DNA from: Erigeron canadensis
Taxonomy: Eukaryota > Streptophyta > Magnoliopsida > Asterales > Asteraceae
Assembly: GCF_010389155.1 (NCBI RefSeq)
Contig: NC_057766.1
Span: forward strand, 43,658,463-43,722,462
Length of the DNA stretch: 64,000 nucleotides
Direction of reading: 5' to 3'
Positions 43,420-55,659 of the stretch are shown one piece after another. Every line of letters begins with the position of its first letter. Position 1 is the first letter of the stretch. The notes beneath the pieces were generated by a model. It saw only the letters and a program-made list of their open reading frames with translations, did no database searches and had not been told where the DNA came from. The position numbers were made by a program, and so were the translations under genes.

Positions 43420-44390
43420 TGCACATCCGTGGTTTCTGTACATTCTCTTCTCTCTTTTTTTAAATTATTGTTTGATTTACCAGTTAAAGTTTTCAACATT
43501 TTATTCAAGTTTATTTGGTTTACGATGTTGTAATTTATTGATATAATTTGATAACCATGTTCTGTGCCCGTCTTATAGTTTTGTCTTACGGTTTTTAGAT
43601 GCTAGTTTGTTTAGTTACGATTGTATCAATCTGGCTGCTGTTACTTTGTTTACTGACATTATTCTCACGTTTTATGCTTCGCTTTGGTGTTGATGTTCAA
43701 TTGGTCATCGCGGTGGTAACGTGGTTAGATCGAGCCATAGCTGTCTACCTGATCTTGCGGTTGAATTTCTTTTTTTGTTTTCTTTTTTTTTTCCCTTCCA
43801 GTTTGGGCAGATTAGACTACTTTTTTCCCACAATTTTTAGAACAAGTGAAGGTGTGATGACTGGTGACTGTGAAAAGGTTGGTGAAATGAGCTTTTTAAA
43901 ACACGAAGGTGAAAATGAAGAGGTGAATGGTTTCACCTAGGTAAAAGGTGGATAAGTGACATTTATTTATTTTAAATTATTTGTTCTGTTTTGATTGGGT
44001 ATATCGTGGGATATTCGGTTATTAAATTGGTTGGTGAATGGTTAACGGAAAAAGGAGAACGTGAAAAGGGTGAGAAAGTGTAGCTAACGTGGTAAGAAAA
44101 AGTGTATGAGAAAGAGGTGAACAATTACAAAGGGTCTAATGTAGCCACAAATTTGTGTTTCTGCCCACTTGATCCGAAGGGAGAGAAACCTGAAGAAGCA
44201 TTCAGAGTTCCAGCATATAGGTTTTGGTTTTTCGTAAGTGCATATGAACACATCTTGACTCTATTTGACAATGGCTTTTGGTTTCCATGTGTGTATTAAT
44301 GTGAGCTCTTTTGCACAGCAACTGTTTTGAAACATTTGTGTATTAATTTCGGTATTGTTATATATGTTCTTAAGATCATGTGTAAACGTT
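43420..44390. other. Intergenic, 3' of the F-box gene
   Basis: No supported gene. The short open frame at 43599-43940 has a hydrophobic start but no recognised family. 43920-44100 is rich in GGTGAA motifs and may be part of an unrecognised repeat. Confidence 0.35.
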
Positions 44391-44395
44391 GCCAC

Positions 44396-44465
44396 CCAGG
44401 GCAGGCTCAGAGGCTGTGCAAGGGGTGCACCGAGCTGGGCCCACTTCCCTTAAGGGCCCCCTGGA
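44396..44465. repeat. Possible hAT terminal fragment
   Basis: CCCAGGGCAGGCTCAGAGGC..GGGCCCACTTCCCTTAAGGGCCCC resembles terminal sequence of ZMYM1-type hAT elements, which often carry GGGCCC-rich ends. Only one end is seen. Confidence 0.3.
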
Positions 44466-44926
44466 TTAGCAGTCTAGGTAGTACTTTAGATCTGTGAAGA
44501 TGAGGTGATGAAGGTAGATTTTTTGAGAGAGAATGACTGTCTGTGTGTGGGTGTGTTTGAGAAGAGGTGAAAAATTAGAAAAGGTTGTACCATAACAGGA
44601 AGCCAGGAATTTAAGACGGTGTAGTATTTTCGTCGCTATGGAGAGCCTATCTGATCCTTAAATTTTGCCTCGCATCCAAAGACTTTTGGTGTTCAAATTT
44701 GTCGATCACTTCCCTACGGATAGACCCCCAAGGTAGTCCTTTTGTGATTTGAGACCCATACCTTTATCTTCCGTCTAAGCCATCTAGTTTTGTAATCATA
44801 GCCCGGTAAGCAGAGCCGTGAAAACGAAACCGGTAACACTGAAAGACTACATAAGCAGATAACCCCGGCAGTTCAAATCATGAGTTGAAAACTTTGATGG
44901 GGATAAGCCACTCACTCATAAGATCT

Positions 44927-45600
44927 CTACACACCAAAAACGATCCAATTTGCCACAGCTCGAGCCACTATCCGCATGGTATGTATATTTTCTTCCAACC
45001 ATGTCATACACGTGTACTCGAACAAGTCCGATGAGTCAATGGAAGTATTGAGAGCTTCGGCATGGGTTCCAAAACATTCTGAATGAGGCCTGACATCGTG
45101 AAAATCCCCACAAAACACCCACCAACCATCATGAGAATATTTGACCTCAGTTAACATGTCCCAAATCCCTCTTCGCACAACACTGTCTATGAGCATGGAC
45201 GTTGACCAAGTTAATCATGTGGTTCGACTGATACAAAAAGCCCATGAACACAAGGAAATGCTTGTGCTTAAAAACTCTTTATTTTCTGCAATACAGATGG
45301 GTTCCAAATCGAGATCATACCCCCAGAAAGACCAACTGCATGAATTACCTCACAAGTATAAACTGATCTACCCCAAATAGAATTATATTTAAAAATCTGG
45401 TACCTTGTTACTTTGATTCTTGTATCGCCATGAAGTGAACTCCTTGGTCAGGGTTTGAAGCTGCTCACTAAAGCCGTGTAATTGGAATCCGACAGCTTCC
45501 CCCAATGTCTAAAGTAGCCTCCAATTCGTCCTTGGAGTCCCCGACCTGAGTCAAATGCTCACCTTGATTCGTGGATCTTGCATAAAGACCCAATATTAGC
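44927..45600 (-). pseudogene. LINE endonuclease-domain remnant
   Basis: Across frames on the minus strand, the translation shows features of the plant LINE apurinic-type endonuclease: MAIQESK (compare IQETK), GLSGGMISIWNP, and then WWVFCGDFHDVRPHSECFG (the GDFN catalytic motif region, with H for N). Frameshifts and stops interrupt it, and no reverse transcriptase follows. Old, 3'-deleted copy unrelated to the LINE at 10-12.6 kb, which holds only the 3' end. Confidence 0.6.
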
Positions 45601-45609
45601 TGCTTGACT

Positions 45610-46580
45610 GCATGCTTAATACCACACGTTTCTTGTTATCGTTGGCTTTTATACTCGTTTTATCGAGTTTCACACTTGAGAAAGGATTTAGATATTTGAT
45701 ACATACCGTTAGCGGCATAATTATTGGGATGATTGATTCAACAATTCGTATTATGATTTTTACTATAATAGTACGAGTAATTTTAAGATATTTGAAGCCA
45801 ACTAATTTGGCTTATTCAGATTCATCTTTCCCCTATGAGCTCTTCTCATATGTCTATCAAAAGTAATCTGACTAGTACATAGAAGACTATTACTTGCCTC
45901 GATTCACACCTAGAAAAACAAACATACAAGGGGCAAGGGTGTAGTCGACTTGTTTTATTGGCAAAAAGTATCGGCTAGGATCGGCAGTTTGGCAAAGCTA
46001 TAGTACATGCATCGACAACTTTAATCGGCAAGTTTCCTCGGCTAGTTTTGGCCGATGCACGTGAACGTTGGGGAGCTAACATGTGAACAATGGGAGCGTT
46101 TTTTTTTAAATTGGTCAATGTGACCGTTTTTTAAAATTAAATTTACAAAATTTACCCCTAACTTTATTAATATATATACAACATAATCTTTCGTTCATTT
46201 TCGCTTCTTAAAATTTTACATCTTATATATCTCATCTCTTTCACATATATTATTCAAAATTATTCCTACTAAAAAAAAACATCTAAAAAATACTGAATAC
46301 CAAGAAATCAACTTCCATTTCAACTTCCTAGAATCGTCGAACCACAATACGATTTCGGCGGTTCTTTAAACAAAAATCAAAACCAAAACCAAACACAATG
46401 ATTTGGTCGAGCCAACGCGTAACATAGTTTTGCAACGCAAACGCGACATCGCCTACAAATATGGTGGCCTCATGATTCCTTATATTAGTTTGTTTTTTAT
46501 TTTCTAGTTGTATTGTTTTTTTTATTCCTAGTTCTAAATGTTTTTAATTTGTATTTGTATTGTATTTTTAACTTTAATGA
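45610..46580. other. Unassigned repeat-like DNA
   Basis: No gene supported. 45940-46140 contains the words GCAAAAAGTATCGGC, TCGGCAAGTTTCC and GGGAGCGTTTTTTTT, which look like a decayed transposon flank, possibly Harbinger-like, but no termini were found. Confidence 0.3.
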
Positions 46581-46801
46581 AACCTTAGGGAGTGTTTGGT
46601 AAGTTTTTAAATTGAACAGTACCCTCCCCGGATCCTGAAGCAATCATATAAGGCCACAAGGTGACCAGGATTAAGAAACTAGAGCAGATTGCTCCTTGGT
46701 GGACTGTTGTAGTGCATACATCCATCCCGACCCCCAGTGCTCCACGGTTGCATGCCCTAGCATCCGGTGATCTACCAACCGGATCTGAGATCCTGAGTGG
46801 T

Positions 46802-47185
46802 TTACATGTAAACAAGAAGATTTTTGTCAACGGGGTTTAACTCGATCCCTAGTAATTGATCCAGAAACTTGCTCTGCATGGAAATTTTTGTTTCCACACA
46901 GTCATATACAAGCAGTTGACAATCTTTACCCACTGAAATTACCAAATTCTTTCCTGGACAAGCAAGACCCATGACGTCATTTTTGTGTTCTGTGTGGAGT
47001 TGTTGGGAAGTCCACTTACTTTCTTTTGTTCCATTCCACAAAACCACTCTTCTCTGAAATCCTAAACCTGTACCAGCGGTTACAAATCTTGTGCCGTCCC
47101 CAGACATATGTTTCACCCTGGTGGCCCCCCCCTCATGGTGTGCCTTTTCAACTTTAGCAGCTTCAGGGTCATTAATCTGATCCAC
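46802..47185 (-). pseudogene. Orphan WD40-like exon
   Basis: A 127-codon frame follows an acceptor-like TTTTTTTAG at 47186. It encodes two WD40-style blades: TRVKHMSGDGTRFVTAGTGL..VVLWN, then HKNDVMGLACPGKNLVISVG KD..LLVYD, and a partial third. There is no start codon, no donor site at the end (it stops at 46802) and no partner exons nearby, although 46585-46801 stays open in another frame. It is probably a stranded gene fragment, perhaps carried by a transposon. The GGGAGTGTTTGGTAAG motif at about 46588 is reminiscent of a DNA transposon end. The parent gene is not recognised. Confidence 0.45.
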
Positions 47186-47467
47186 CTAAAAAATATTTCT
47201 TAGGTAAAACAACTAATGATAGCACAAACAACGTGCAACAGCCATAGCATCAAGAATATAGCATGACTACAAAAGACATGCCAATCTATTTAATATACTA
47301 ACATTATCGTATAATAAGTATGAATACCACTTTGAATCAGAAACTAAACAACAATCTTTGTGTATGAATAACACTTATTTGAGGATGAGTGAAGACTAGA
47401 AAATATGAGCACATTATACTTCAAATGTATAGGCTTAGCCTATTCTAGTATAGTGAATAGTGAATAA

Positions 47468-48673
47468 CTAATTATAGGGACCGTAAGGAGACGGTGCCAT
47501 GCTTGGTGATCCATCATCGGTAAGTTTTGCAGACACCATGGGCCCGGGAGCAACGTAGCCCAAGCTTTTGATCTCAATCATTCCTCTTCTTTTGTTATCC
47601 CCTTGTGCTTGGCAAAGGCTCGGCAAATATGTACCTTTCAAAATAGCAAAACAGAACATACTTTATTACACATTTTCACATTAACTAAAAGAGTTACTGT
47701 TGTAAAAATCATGTATTCAATGAGTTTTCTTTCTCAATCTAAGGACTTAACTTTCATTTTTATTAAATAAAACAAATAGTTTTTCTTTAACATTTTAAGC
47801 TTCAACATTTCATCAAAACCAAATTATATCAATAACCTACATGTCTCGTCACCGCCTCTACCGTCACTCACCACCATCACGCGTCACCGCCACCACCGTT
47901 GTCGTCATTAAATCACCACCGCCATTGCCACCACCGCCGCAAGAGGTGGTAGATTTTATATGATCATAATCATGTGTACTTTTCTTCTTCTTCTTTTTTT
48001 TTTTTTTAGATTTTATCATGTGAAAGTCATGATCAATATGCAAGAACATTTTTATTTTAAATAGTATAGTAATTCACACAAAAAAAAATGTCAAATGTTA
48101 CAGTTAATTAGTTTACCTTCACCAACGGCAAGATTAAAGTAAAGATCAACAATGTTGGGACAACCATTGTAACATCGAGTTGAGCAAAGTTTTTGCAAGA
48201 ACCGCGGCTCAAGAAGGGAGTCGGATGAGATCCCTAGTACATTACGCTCAAGACCGCATGCCTCTAAGCATTCGTTGCTTTCAATCCAATTCGTCAACTT
48301 ATCGGTATCAATTTGTGAGGTACTACATACGAACACCTCCTTTCCGCTCCTACGAACGTTTTTCTCAAGCACACAACGCTTTCCGCTTGATGATACGGCA
48401 AAGGCACAGGAATCCTTGTTCAGATTCTCACATGCTATTATGTTGTTTCCTATAATCACAAATTCCCCAAGAATAAATACTTTTTATATATATATATATC
48501 CGTTACCATTAAAATATATATAGAAAAATAAAACAATAAGTATATGAAAGTAACATTTGAACAAGAATTACTACTAGATATAATGGTATATATTTACCGA
48601 GTGTCACTTGAATGGAAAAAACGAAAATAACTATGTAAACTAAAAGACTCTTGAGCAAATTTGACGATTTCAT
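47468..48673 (-). CDS. PAR1: PAR1 family protein, secreted, three exons
   Basis: Exons 48673-48598, 48449-48117 and 47634-47468 are in phase and give 191 residues. Exon 1 encodes a signal peptide (MKSSNLLKSLLVYIVIFVFS, then IQVTLG). The mature part has the family's cysteine-rich core: CENLNKDSCAFAVSSSGKRC, then VCSTSQ, ESNECLEACGLERNVLGISS, KLCSTRCYNGCPNIVDLYFN and LAVGEG. Exon 3 continues GTYLPSLCQAQ and ends in a proline-rich tail (SMAPSPYGPYN). PAR1 (photoassimilate-responsive) proteins are small plant-specific, probably apoplastic proteins induced by sugars or pathogens. Their molecular function is unknown. The cysteine pattern is complete and I see no lesion. Intron 2 contains a CACC/CCGCC-rich stretch at 47850-47945 similar to the short-Helitron subterminal region. 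Confidence 0.92.
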
Positions 48674-48679
48674 TATTGA

Positions 48680-48727
48680 TGAGAACACAAAATTGCTATG
48701 AATTTAATATAATGATTTAAAAGTAAT

Positions 48728-48763
<36 letters not shown>

Positions 48764-49310
48764 ATAATTGTTGTGTGAAGTGAATTTGGTTGAGTGAATT
48801 GGTGTTCGAATTGTGACAATTTATACTCCTAAACATAGCTTTGGATTCCACCATTCATGGCGAATTAATCTGCTTCCAAACTAAAATTCTTTGGTCGTCT
48901 GTGGAAATTCTTTAGCATAAGACTTTTACTTTGACTTTGAGTAGTAGATTTTAATACACGAAAAGAAAGGAAAAACACTAACTTGATATCAGTGTCTATG
49001 TCATCTCCAATTAGAGTGACTATATATGTTATTGCGCGCAAGCGAGTGTTACTTTAATTAACTTGATGGTTTTTATGCTTCTTTCATGTTTTTTATTTTA
49101 TTTCTGCTATGGTAAGTTCATTTTCTATTTAGAAAAGCTATTATTTGTAGGAAGTGATATCCTCACAACACAAATTAGTCATTTACAACAATCATTGTTT
49201 TACATAATTGTACACTATGCAGCAGAATATATACATGTGTTGTGGATGATTAATTTTTGTTGTGGGGATATCATTTCCCATTATTCTTACTCCAAAGGGT
49301 CTTCTAGCTA
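48680..49310. other. Intergenic, upstream of PAR1
   Basis: Promoter side of PAR1, with a (TA)n run at about 48734-48761. No other feature recognised. Confidence 0.4.
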
Positions 49311-49313
49311 TAT

Positions 49314-49318
49314 ATAAC
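49314..49318 (+). repeat. 5-bp target duplication of the copia element (left)
   Basis: ATAAC here and at 55654-55658 flank the element exactly at TG and CA. Confidence 0.9.
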
Positions 49319-49757
49319 TGAAGAAATAATACCAGAAACATAGAAATAGTCAGATGAATGACACACTTTGATTAATAAACAAGAGTGTTTAACACAAATA
49401 AGAAAAGAACTGATAGAACTACAATAATCCACATCAATAATGAAAGATTAAGGGACAAATACACCAGCAATACATAACCAGATTACATGATGAATATGGG
49501 TGATAACTAGGTATTGTGAGTAACGGTCATAAACGGCAAAAAAGGGTTTTTGTGTGTTGTAAGAACCCTAATCTGGGCAGCTTCCAGTATATATAAGCAT
49601 CAACAATCAATCTGCACCCTCTTCTTCTTCCTCTTGTCACTTTTAGTCCTCCAGCATACTTCTTTCTTCTCTTTGTCAATATAGCCCTTCAATTTATTCC
49701 TACATATAACTAAACAACCAAAAATAAGTTGTGTAATATCAAGCTGTCAAGTTAACA
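49319..49757 (-). repeat. 3' LTR of the copia element
   Basis: 439 bp, TG..CA, left side on the + strand. Compared with the other LTR, three substitutions and two missing dinucleotides. Confidence 0.93.
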
Positions 49758-49764
49758 CCCCTCC

Positions 49765-52700
49765 TCAGCTTGATACTGAAAAGGGATCATATAGCCCAAG
49801 TTGATCACACAATTTCTTGTGTTGATACAAGGGTAGGCCTTTTGTGAAGATGTCAGAAATGTTTTCCTCTGAAGTAACTTTAACAGTTTCAATAACACCT
49901 TGAAGAATTTTTTCACGAATAAAAAACAAGTCTATTTCAAAATGTTTTGTCTTCTCATGAAAAACAGGATTGGTTGCAATTTGCAATGCAACCTTACTAT
50001 CACAGTGGACATTAACAGAACTGGATTTTCGAATGCCCAGTTCTTCCAAGATTTTCAAAACCCACATAATTTCACATGTTACTTCACCCAGAGCTCTGAA
50101 TTCTGCTTCTGCAGAAGATCTAGAAATGGTGTGCTGTTTTTTGCTTTTCCAAGAGATAAGACAACTACCTAGGAAGAGAATGTATCCAGTGATACTCTTC
50201 CTGGCAGTTGTCTTCTTGGCCCAATCAGAGTCAACATAGGCAGATAGGGATAGACTGACATCTCTTTTAAAGAGAATGCCCTTACCAGGTGACACCTTTA
50301 AGTATCTCATAACTCTCATTGTAAGTCTCAAATGAGATTCATGAGGATCATGCATGAATTGACTAAGGATGTGCACAGAGTATGCAATGTCAGGTCTAGT
50401 AAGAGTGAGATAGATGAGCTTACCTACAAGCTTCTGATATTCAGTTATGTTGTTCAAAGGAGGATCATCCATTTTGTCATTTTCAAGCACAAGATTAGAT
50501 TCAATGGGAGTTTGGGTTGGTTTACAACCAAGTAACCCAAACTCAGATAAGAGATCTAAGCAATAATTTCTCTGTGACATACAAATACTACCATTGCAAT
50601 CCAACACTTCAATTCCAAGGAAGTATCTAAGTTTTCCTAAGTCTTTAATGGAGAATTTAGATTTAAAAAACTTCTTACACTTTTCAATTTCATCCATGCA
50701 GTTACCAGTGATGATAATGTCATCCACATAAACAAGTAATGCCACAAAGTTTTTACCAAAAATTTTAGTGTACAGAGAGTAATCACTTCTACTCTGAACA
50801 AAGCCATTTTCAATTAAAGAGCATGTAAGTTTTTCATTCCATTTCCTAGGAGCTTGCTTAAGTCCATATAAGGACTTTACAAGCTTACAAACCCTAGGAT
50901 CAGAAACAGAATGATATCCAGGAGGAGGAAGCATGTAAACATCTTCAACAAGATCACCATATAGAAATGCATTATTAACATCAAGTTGAAAAATAGGCCA
51001 ACTATTTTGCACAACAATAGAGATCAAGCATCTTATTGTAACCATTTTCACAACAGGAGAGAAAGTCTCCTCAAAGTCAATTCCAGCCCTTTGGTCATAC
51101 CCCTTAGCAACTAATCTAGCCTTATACCTATCAACTTCACCATTGGACTTGTATTTGATTTTGTAAACCCATTTACATCCAATGGGTTTTCTGTTATTAG
51201 GAAGATGTGTGAGAATCCAAGTATTGTTCTTGTATAGAGCCTCAATTTCAGTATTCATTGCATCTACCCATAAAGGGTTCTTGCAAGCATCTTCAAAAGA
51301 TTTAGGTTCAATCAGTTTGTTTAAGTTTGACACAAAGCACAAATTTTCAGCATTCAATTTTGCATAGTTAACAAAGTGAGTGATACTATGTTTGTTTTTA
51401 GAAGTAAGCACATAATCATCAAGACTTTTGGGTTGTCTAATAGTTCTGCCAGACCTTCTAGGTCCAGGGACAGGATTTTGAATGGTTTGATGACCCTCAT
51501 GAGATGTAGAAATATCATTGTTTAAGATGTGATTGCCCTCAGAATTGTGATTTTCCTCAATGGGTGTTGCAGAGGTGTCATTGGGAGTAGCAGCTCTAAG
51601 TGTGCTACCAGAATCACTTCTGGCAGCTCTATAAGTACTACCAGGAACCCCAAGACTACTGCCATCACCATATGGGGTACCTCTCCTTTCATCATTGGGG
51701 CTTGGAGAGTCTTGGTCATCAAAAAAGTTATTAAAGAAGTTTAAATGAGTAACAGTAGGAGTGTCACTAGTACACTCCACATTATTGTCCTTAAAAGGAA
51801 AGATGTGTTCATAAAATTTAACATCCCTTGAATAAAGGATGTTTTTTGATTCAAGACAAAGAAGTTTATAGGCTTTCTTATTTTCAGAGTATCCAATAAA
51901 GACACATTTATTTGACCTAGAACTGAATTTGTCATAATTATTTAAGATAGTGGCAAAACAGAGACAACCAAAGACTCTCAAAAAGGAAAGATTAGGTTTA
52001 GAATTAAAAACCGTCTCATAAGGAGATTTACCACCAAGGACAGAAGAGGGTAACCTGTTAATGAGAAAAGTAGCAGTTAGAACACATTCAGACCACATGT
52101 TTAGAGGAATCCCCCCTTGAAACATAAGGGATCTAGACACATTAAGCAGATGCCTATGTTTCCTCTCAGCAATTCCATTTTGCTGTGGGGTATAAGAGCA
52201 AGAAGTTTGGTGTGAAATACCATTTTGAGTGGTGAATTGGTTCATTTTATGATTAAGGAATTCAGTTCCATTATCAGATCTCAAGGTCTTAATACAAGTC
52301 TTGAATTGATTTTTGATCAAACTGTGGAAGTTAACAATTGTTTCAAAGGTTTCATCCTTAGATTTTAGCAAAAATACCCACACAGCCCTTAAGAAGTCAT
52401 CAACAATGGTCAAGAAATATCTAAAACCTTCTTTGCTTTGGACCTTGTTAGGTCCCCAAAGATCAAGGTGAATGAGATCACCTAAAGCATTGCTTTGATG
52501 ATCACTAAGGGGAAAGGGTTCCCTTATCTTCTTTGCCTTATGGCAGATGTCACAAGGAGAGGTATTAGGGTTTCTATTGATATCAAGTTGATTTTGCAAA
52601 ATGTGCAAAACTTGGTCAGCAGGGTGACCAAGTCTGTGATGCCAAGTGTTAACAGAAACATAACAAGTAGAGACAACAGAATTATGGGACTTGGCAGTCT

Positions 52701-52884
52701 CACCTTTGATGTTTCCATCAAAGAGATAGAGGCCACCAGCCTCTCTACCAGTCCCCAGAAGGGATTTTGTCTTCAAATCCTGAATATAACACATGCTCAT
52801 CAAAAGTAACAAATAATCTGCTATCTCTAGCCAAGTTATGCACAAAAAGAAGATTAACACAGTATTCAGGAACATAAAGGACAT
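49765..52884 (-). pseudogene. Copia pol, integrase to RNase H
   Basis: A long open frame of about 1000 residues is intact from the integrase onward. It has the GAG-pre-integrase histidine region WHHRLGHP (about 52630) with CDICHKAKK. The integrase core has HLDLWGP, VDDF and DNGTEF (52260-52460). The reverse transcriptase has the catalytic YVDD at about 50720-50730, and RNase H has the DSDWA and HCDSKVA motifs (49850-50230). The stop is at 49765. Upstream, pol is disconnected from gag-protease by a 1-frame shift at about 52790-52800, so a full polyprotein cannot be made from this copy. The catalytic residues I can see are conserved, in keeping with its young LTRs. Confidence 0.9.
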
Positions 52885-54361
52885 TAAAAAGAGTGATGTT
52901 ATTTGAAAGTTTCAAATTCCCAATTTTAAGAACTCTGGCTTGAGTGCCATTAGGGTGACCAACATTCATTCCAAGTTTAGATACATCCACAACATTAAAC
53001 AACAAATGCTCACAACAAGTCATATGTTGTGTAGCACCTGAATCATTTATCCAAGAAGATTTGGTGGGTGAGTTGGAATTAGAAGAGTTGAAGCAGAAAA
53101 ATCTGCTAAAATTAGCATTAAAAAAGCTATTAGAGTTGAAGAAAGTACCTGCCATGTTGGAATGGGCAGGTTTAGATGACTTTTCACCAAGCATAGTCAT
53201 GAGATAAGAGAGTTGTTCATCACTGAACGGTGTGCTAGAAGTACCAGCACCAGTGGTAGTAGATGGAGAAGGCTTGGGATGTTGATGATCAATAACACTA
53301 GAATGATTAGCAGAATTTCTCACAAGGTTTTGATAAACAAGTCTCTTGGTATGATTATTAGGATTTCCAGTTAAAGAATAACATCTGTCTTTGGTGTGAC
53401 CAAATCTATGACAATTATCACATTTCAGAGAAAGGTTTGGGCCTCTAGATTGAGGATTGAAAGAGTGTTGATGATTAAAACTGTTTTGAGGATGAAAATT
53501 GTTTTGAGAGTTTTGTGAATTCTGGTTCCAATTAGAATTACCCTACCCTTTACTTGTTCCTTTCCTGTTATTAAAAGATCTAGCAACAAAGGCACTGTTT
53601 TGAGGTTTTTGGTTAGAGTCACCAGAGTGAATTCCCCTATGTGACTCCTCCCTAGAAATGATAGCAAAGGCAGTTTTCATAGTGGGGAGAGGGACTCTAA
53701 TCAACAATTGACTTCTGACAGGCACATAAATTTCATCCAACCCCATTAAGAATTGCATCACTTTCAAATTTTGATTATAGGTTTTAATTTCAGCAGAAGC
53801 ATTGCACACACATGTGGGAAGTTTGGTAAGAGCATCATATTGTCTCCACAAGGAGTTAAGCTTATGATAATAATCAGAGATAGGACTGCCATTTTGACTC
53901 AAGGAATGAATTTTGTGATGCAAGTTAAAGATAATTGACCCATCAACTTTGTCATAAGTTTTTTTTAACTCTTGCCACACAGTGGCAACGTCTTTAGAAA
54001 AGATTTGACCAAGATAGACTTCTTCAGAAACAGAACTTAAAATCCAAGACAAAACCACATAATTGCACCTATCCCATTGTCTTCCCAAAACTTCATTGTT
54101 AACAGGTCTCTCACAGGTTCCATTTATGAATCCAATCTTATTTTTAGTTTCAAGAGCAAGTTCCATAGCACAAGACCACACCCTATAGTTCTCAGTTCCT
54201 TTTAGTTTCAAGTTAATTAAGGGTGTTCTAGTGGTGTCACTAGCATGCAGATACAAAGGGTCACCAAAGTCAAGTTTACTAATAAGAGTACCAAACACAT
54301 TAACATCATGTTCAAAACCATCCAAGTTGGGTCTTTCCTCACCATCATCATAATCAGCCAT
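52745..54361 (-). pseudogene. Copia gag and protease with an internal stop
   Basis: The frame starts at the ATG at 54361 (MADYDDGEERPNLDG; the in-frame ATG at 54448 only adds a hydrophobic leader from non-coding DNA). The gag region has the LTGTENYRVW-like segment (LKLKGTENYRVWSCAMELAL) and RW..D-type motifs. A TAG at 53543-53545 interrupts it before the zinc knuckle CDNCHRFGHTKDRC (about 53380-53420). The same frame continues with the aspartic protease motif DSGA (about 53045) and then loses phase with integrase near 52790. Two lesions therefore separate three blocks. They are described only and not repaired here. Confidence 0.85.
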
Positions 54362-55210
54362 AGATACAAAAAAGAGCAGCAGACACAAAAACACACAACA
54401 ACAAAAAATATAACAACAACAGAGACAAAAGACAATGAAAGAACACACCTAAAGGGTGCAAGAGCAGAGGCCAGATTCAAGGACACTTAGGTGCCAAGAC
54501 AGGTATACTCAGGGACCCTCTCTTCTACCAAAGAAAGTGTTAGGATAACAATAATAGAGAAAACAAGAAGAGATAAGTAGATTAATCAAACTTTACATAG
54601 AACTTGATAACAACTCTAGACACTTCAACAACAACTTCACAATAGACAGAGATAGACATAGCAAGAGTCAAATAAGAACACAGATAAACAATAAAAGAAG
54701 GTTCCCAACTGATAGGCCAAGCTTTCCTTACTCAGAGCACTCCAAGCAAGAAACAACTTGCTACTAGATGGGTAGGATAGACAACTTACAGTGGGGTCTC
54801 CAACATTAATTCCAATAACCAGATAAGGGACATAAACCAGGCAACAATGTTCTCCAAGAAAATAAAGAGAGAGAATCAAGTACAAACCCTAATCTAAGAT
54901 TAGATTTGAACCTTGATAGTATACTGCTACCAGTGCAAGATTCAAGATCTATAACAGATCCAAACCCTAACACGAGCAGTAACAAAAAACGGTAATATCA
55001 AAAGAGATTTTAGATATAGGTTTTGTATACGTATATGTAAATATTTCTTTGTATATATATATATATATATGTATATATAGAAACGATTTTGATAAATATG
55101 TTATTTAGGGTTTTTGATTTTAAATATGTATAGATATATATGTATTTTGCATAAATAACTGCGGAATCATAGAAAACAAATAAAGATTTCGGAACCTGTC
55201 TCTGATACCA

Positions 55211-55653
55211 TGAAGAAATAATACCAGAAACATAGAAATAGCCAGATGAATGACACACTTTGATTAATAAACAAGAGTGTTTAACACAAATAAGAAAAGA
55301 ACTGATAGAACTACAATAATCCACATCAATAATGAAAGATTAAGGGACAAACACACCAGCAATACATAACCAGATTACATGATGAATATGGGTGATAACT
55401 AGGTATTGTGAGTAACGGTCATAAACGGCAAAAAAGGGTTTTTGTGTGTTGTAAGAACCCTAATCTGGGCAGCTTCCAGTATATATATAAGCATCAACAA
55501 TCAATCTGCACCCTCTTCTTCTTCCTCTTGTCACTTTTAGTCCTCCAGCATACTTCTTTCTTCTCTTTGTCAATATAGCCCTTCAATTTATTCCTACATA
55601 TAAATAAACAACCAAAAATAAGTTGTGTGTAATATCAAGCTGTCAAGTTAACA
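55211..55653 (-). repeat. 5' LTR of the copia element
   Basis: 443 bp, TG..CA, adjacent to the primer binding site. Transcription would start here and run leftwards on the map. Confidence 0.93.
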
Positions 55654-55659
55654 ATAACT

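Larger units (their letters stand above)
49319..55653 (-). mobile_element. Complete Ty1/copia LTR retrotransposon, 6335 bp
   Basis: Two LTRs (49319-49757, 439 bp; 55211-55653, 443 bp) start TG and end CA. They differ at only three bases plus two 2-bp indels, so insertion was recent. ATAAC target duplications flank it. Next to the right LTR, the minus strand has TGGTATCAGAG (55200-55210), the initiator-Met tRNA primer site. Next to the left LTR is the purine tract TGAGGAGGGG (49758-49767). Gag-pol lies between on the minus strand, with protease-integrase-RT-RNase H order as in copia. Confidence 0.95.

Noticed and set aside
43599..43940. 113-codon frame with hydrophobic N-terminus
   Set aside because: Low-complexity F/L-rich composition and no family resemblance; likely chance.
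49900..52809. Multiple + strand frames across the copia element
   Set aside because: They are antisense to a recognisable integrase/RT/RNase H polyprotein.
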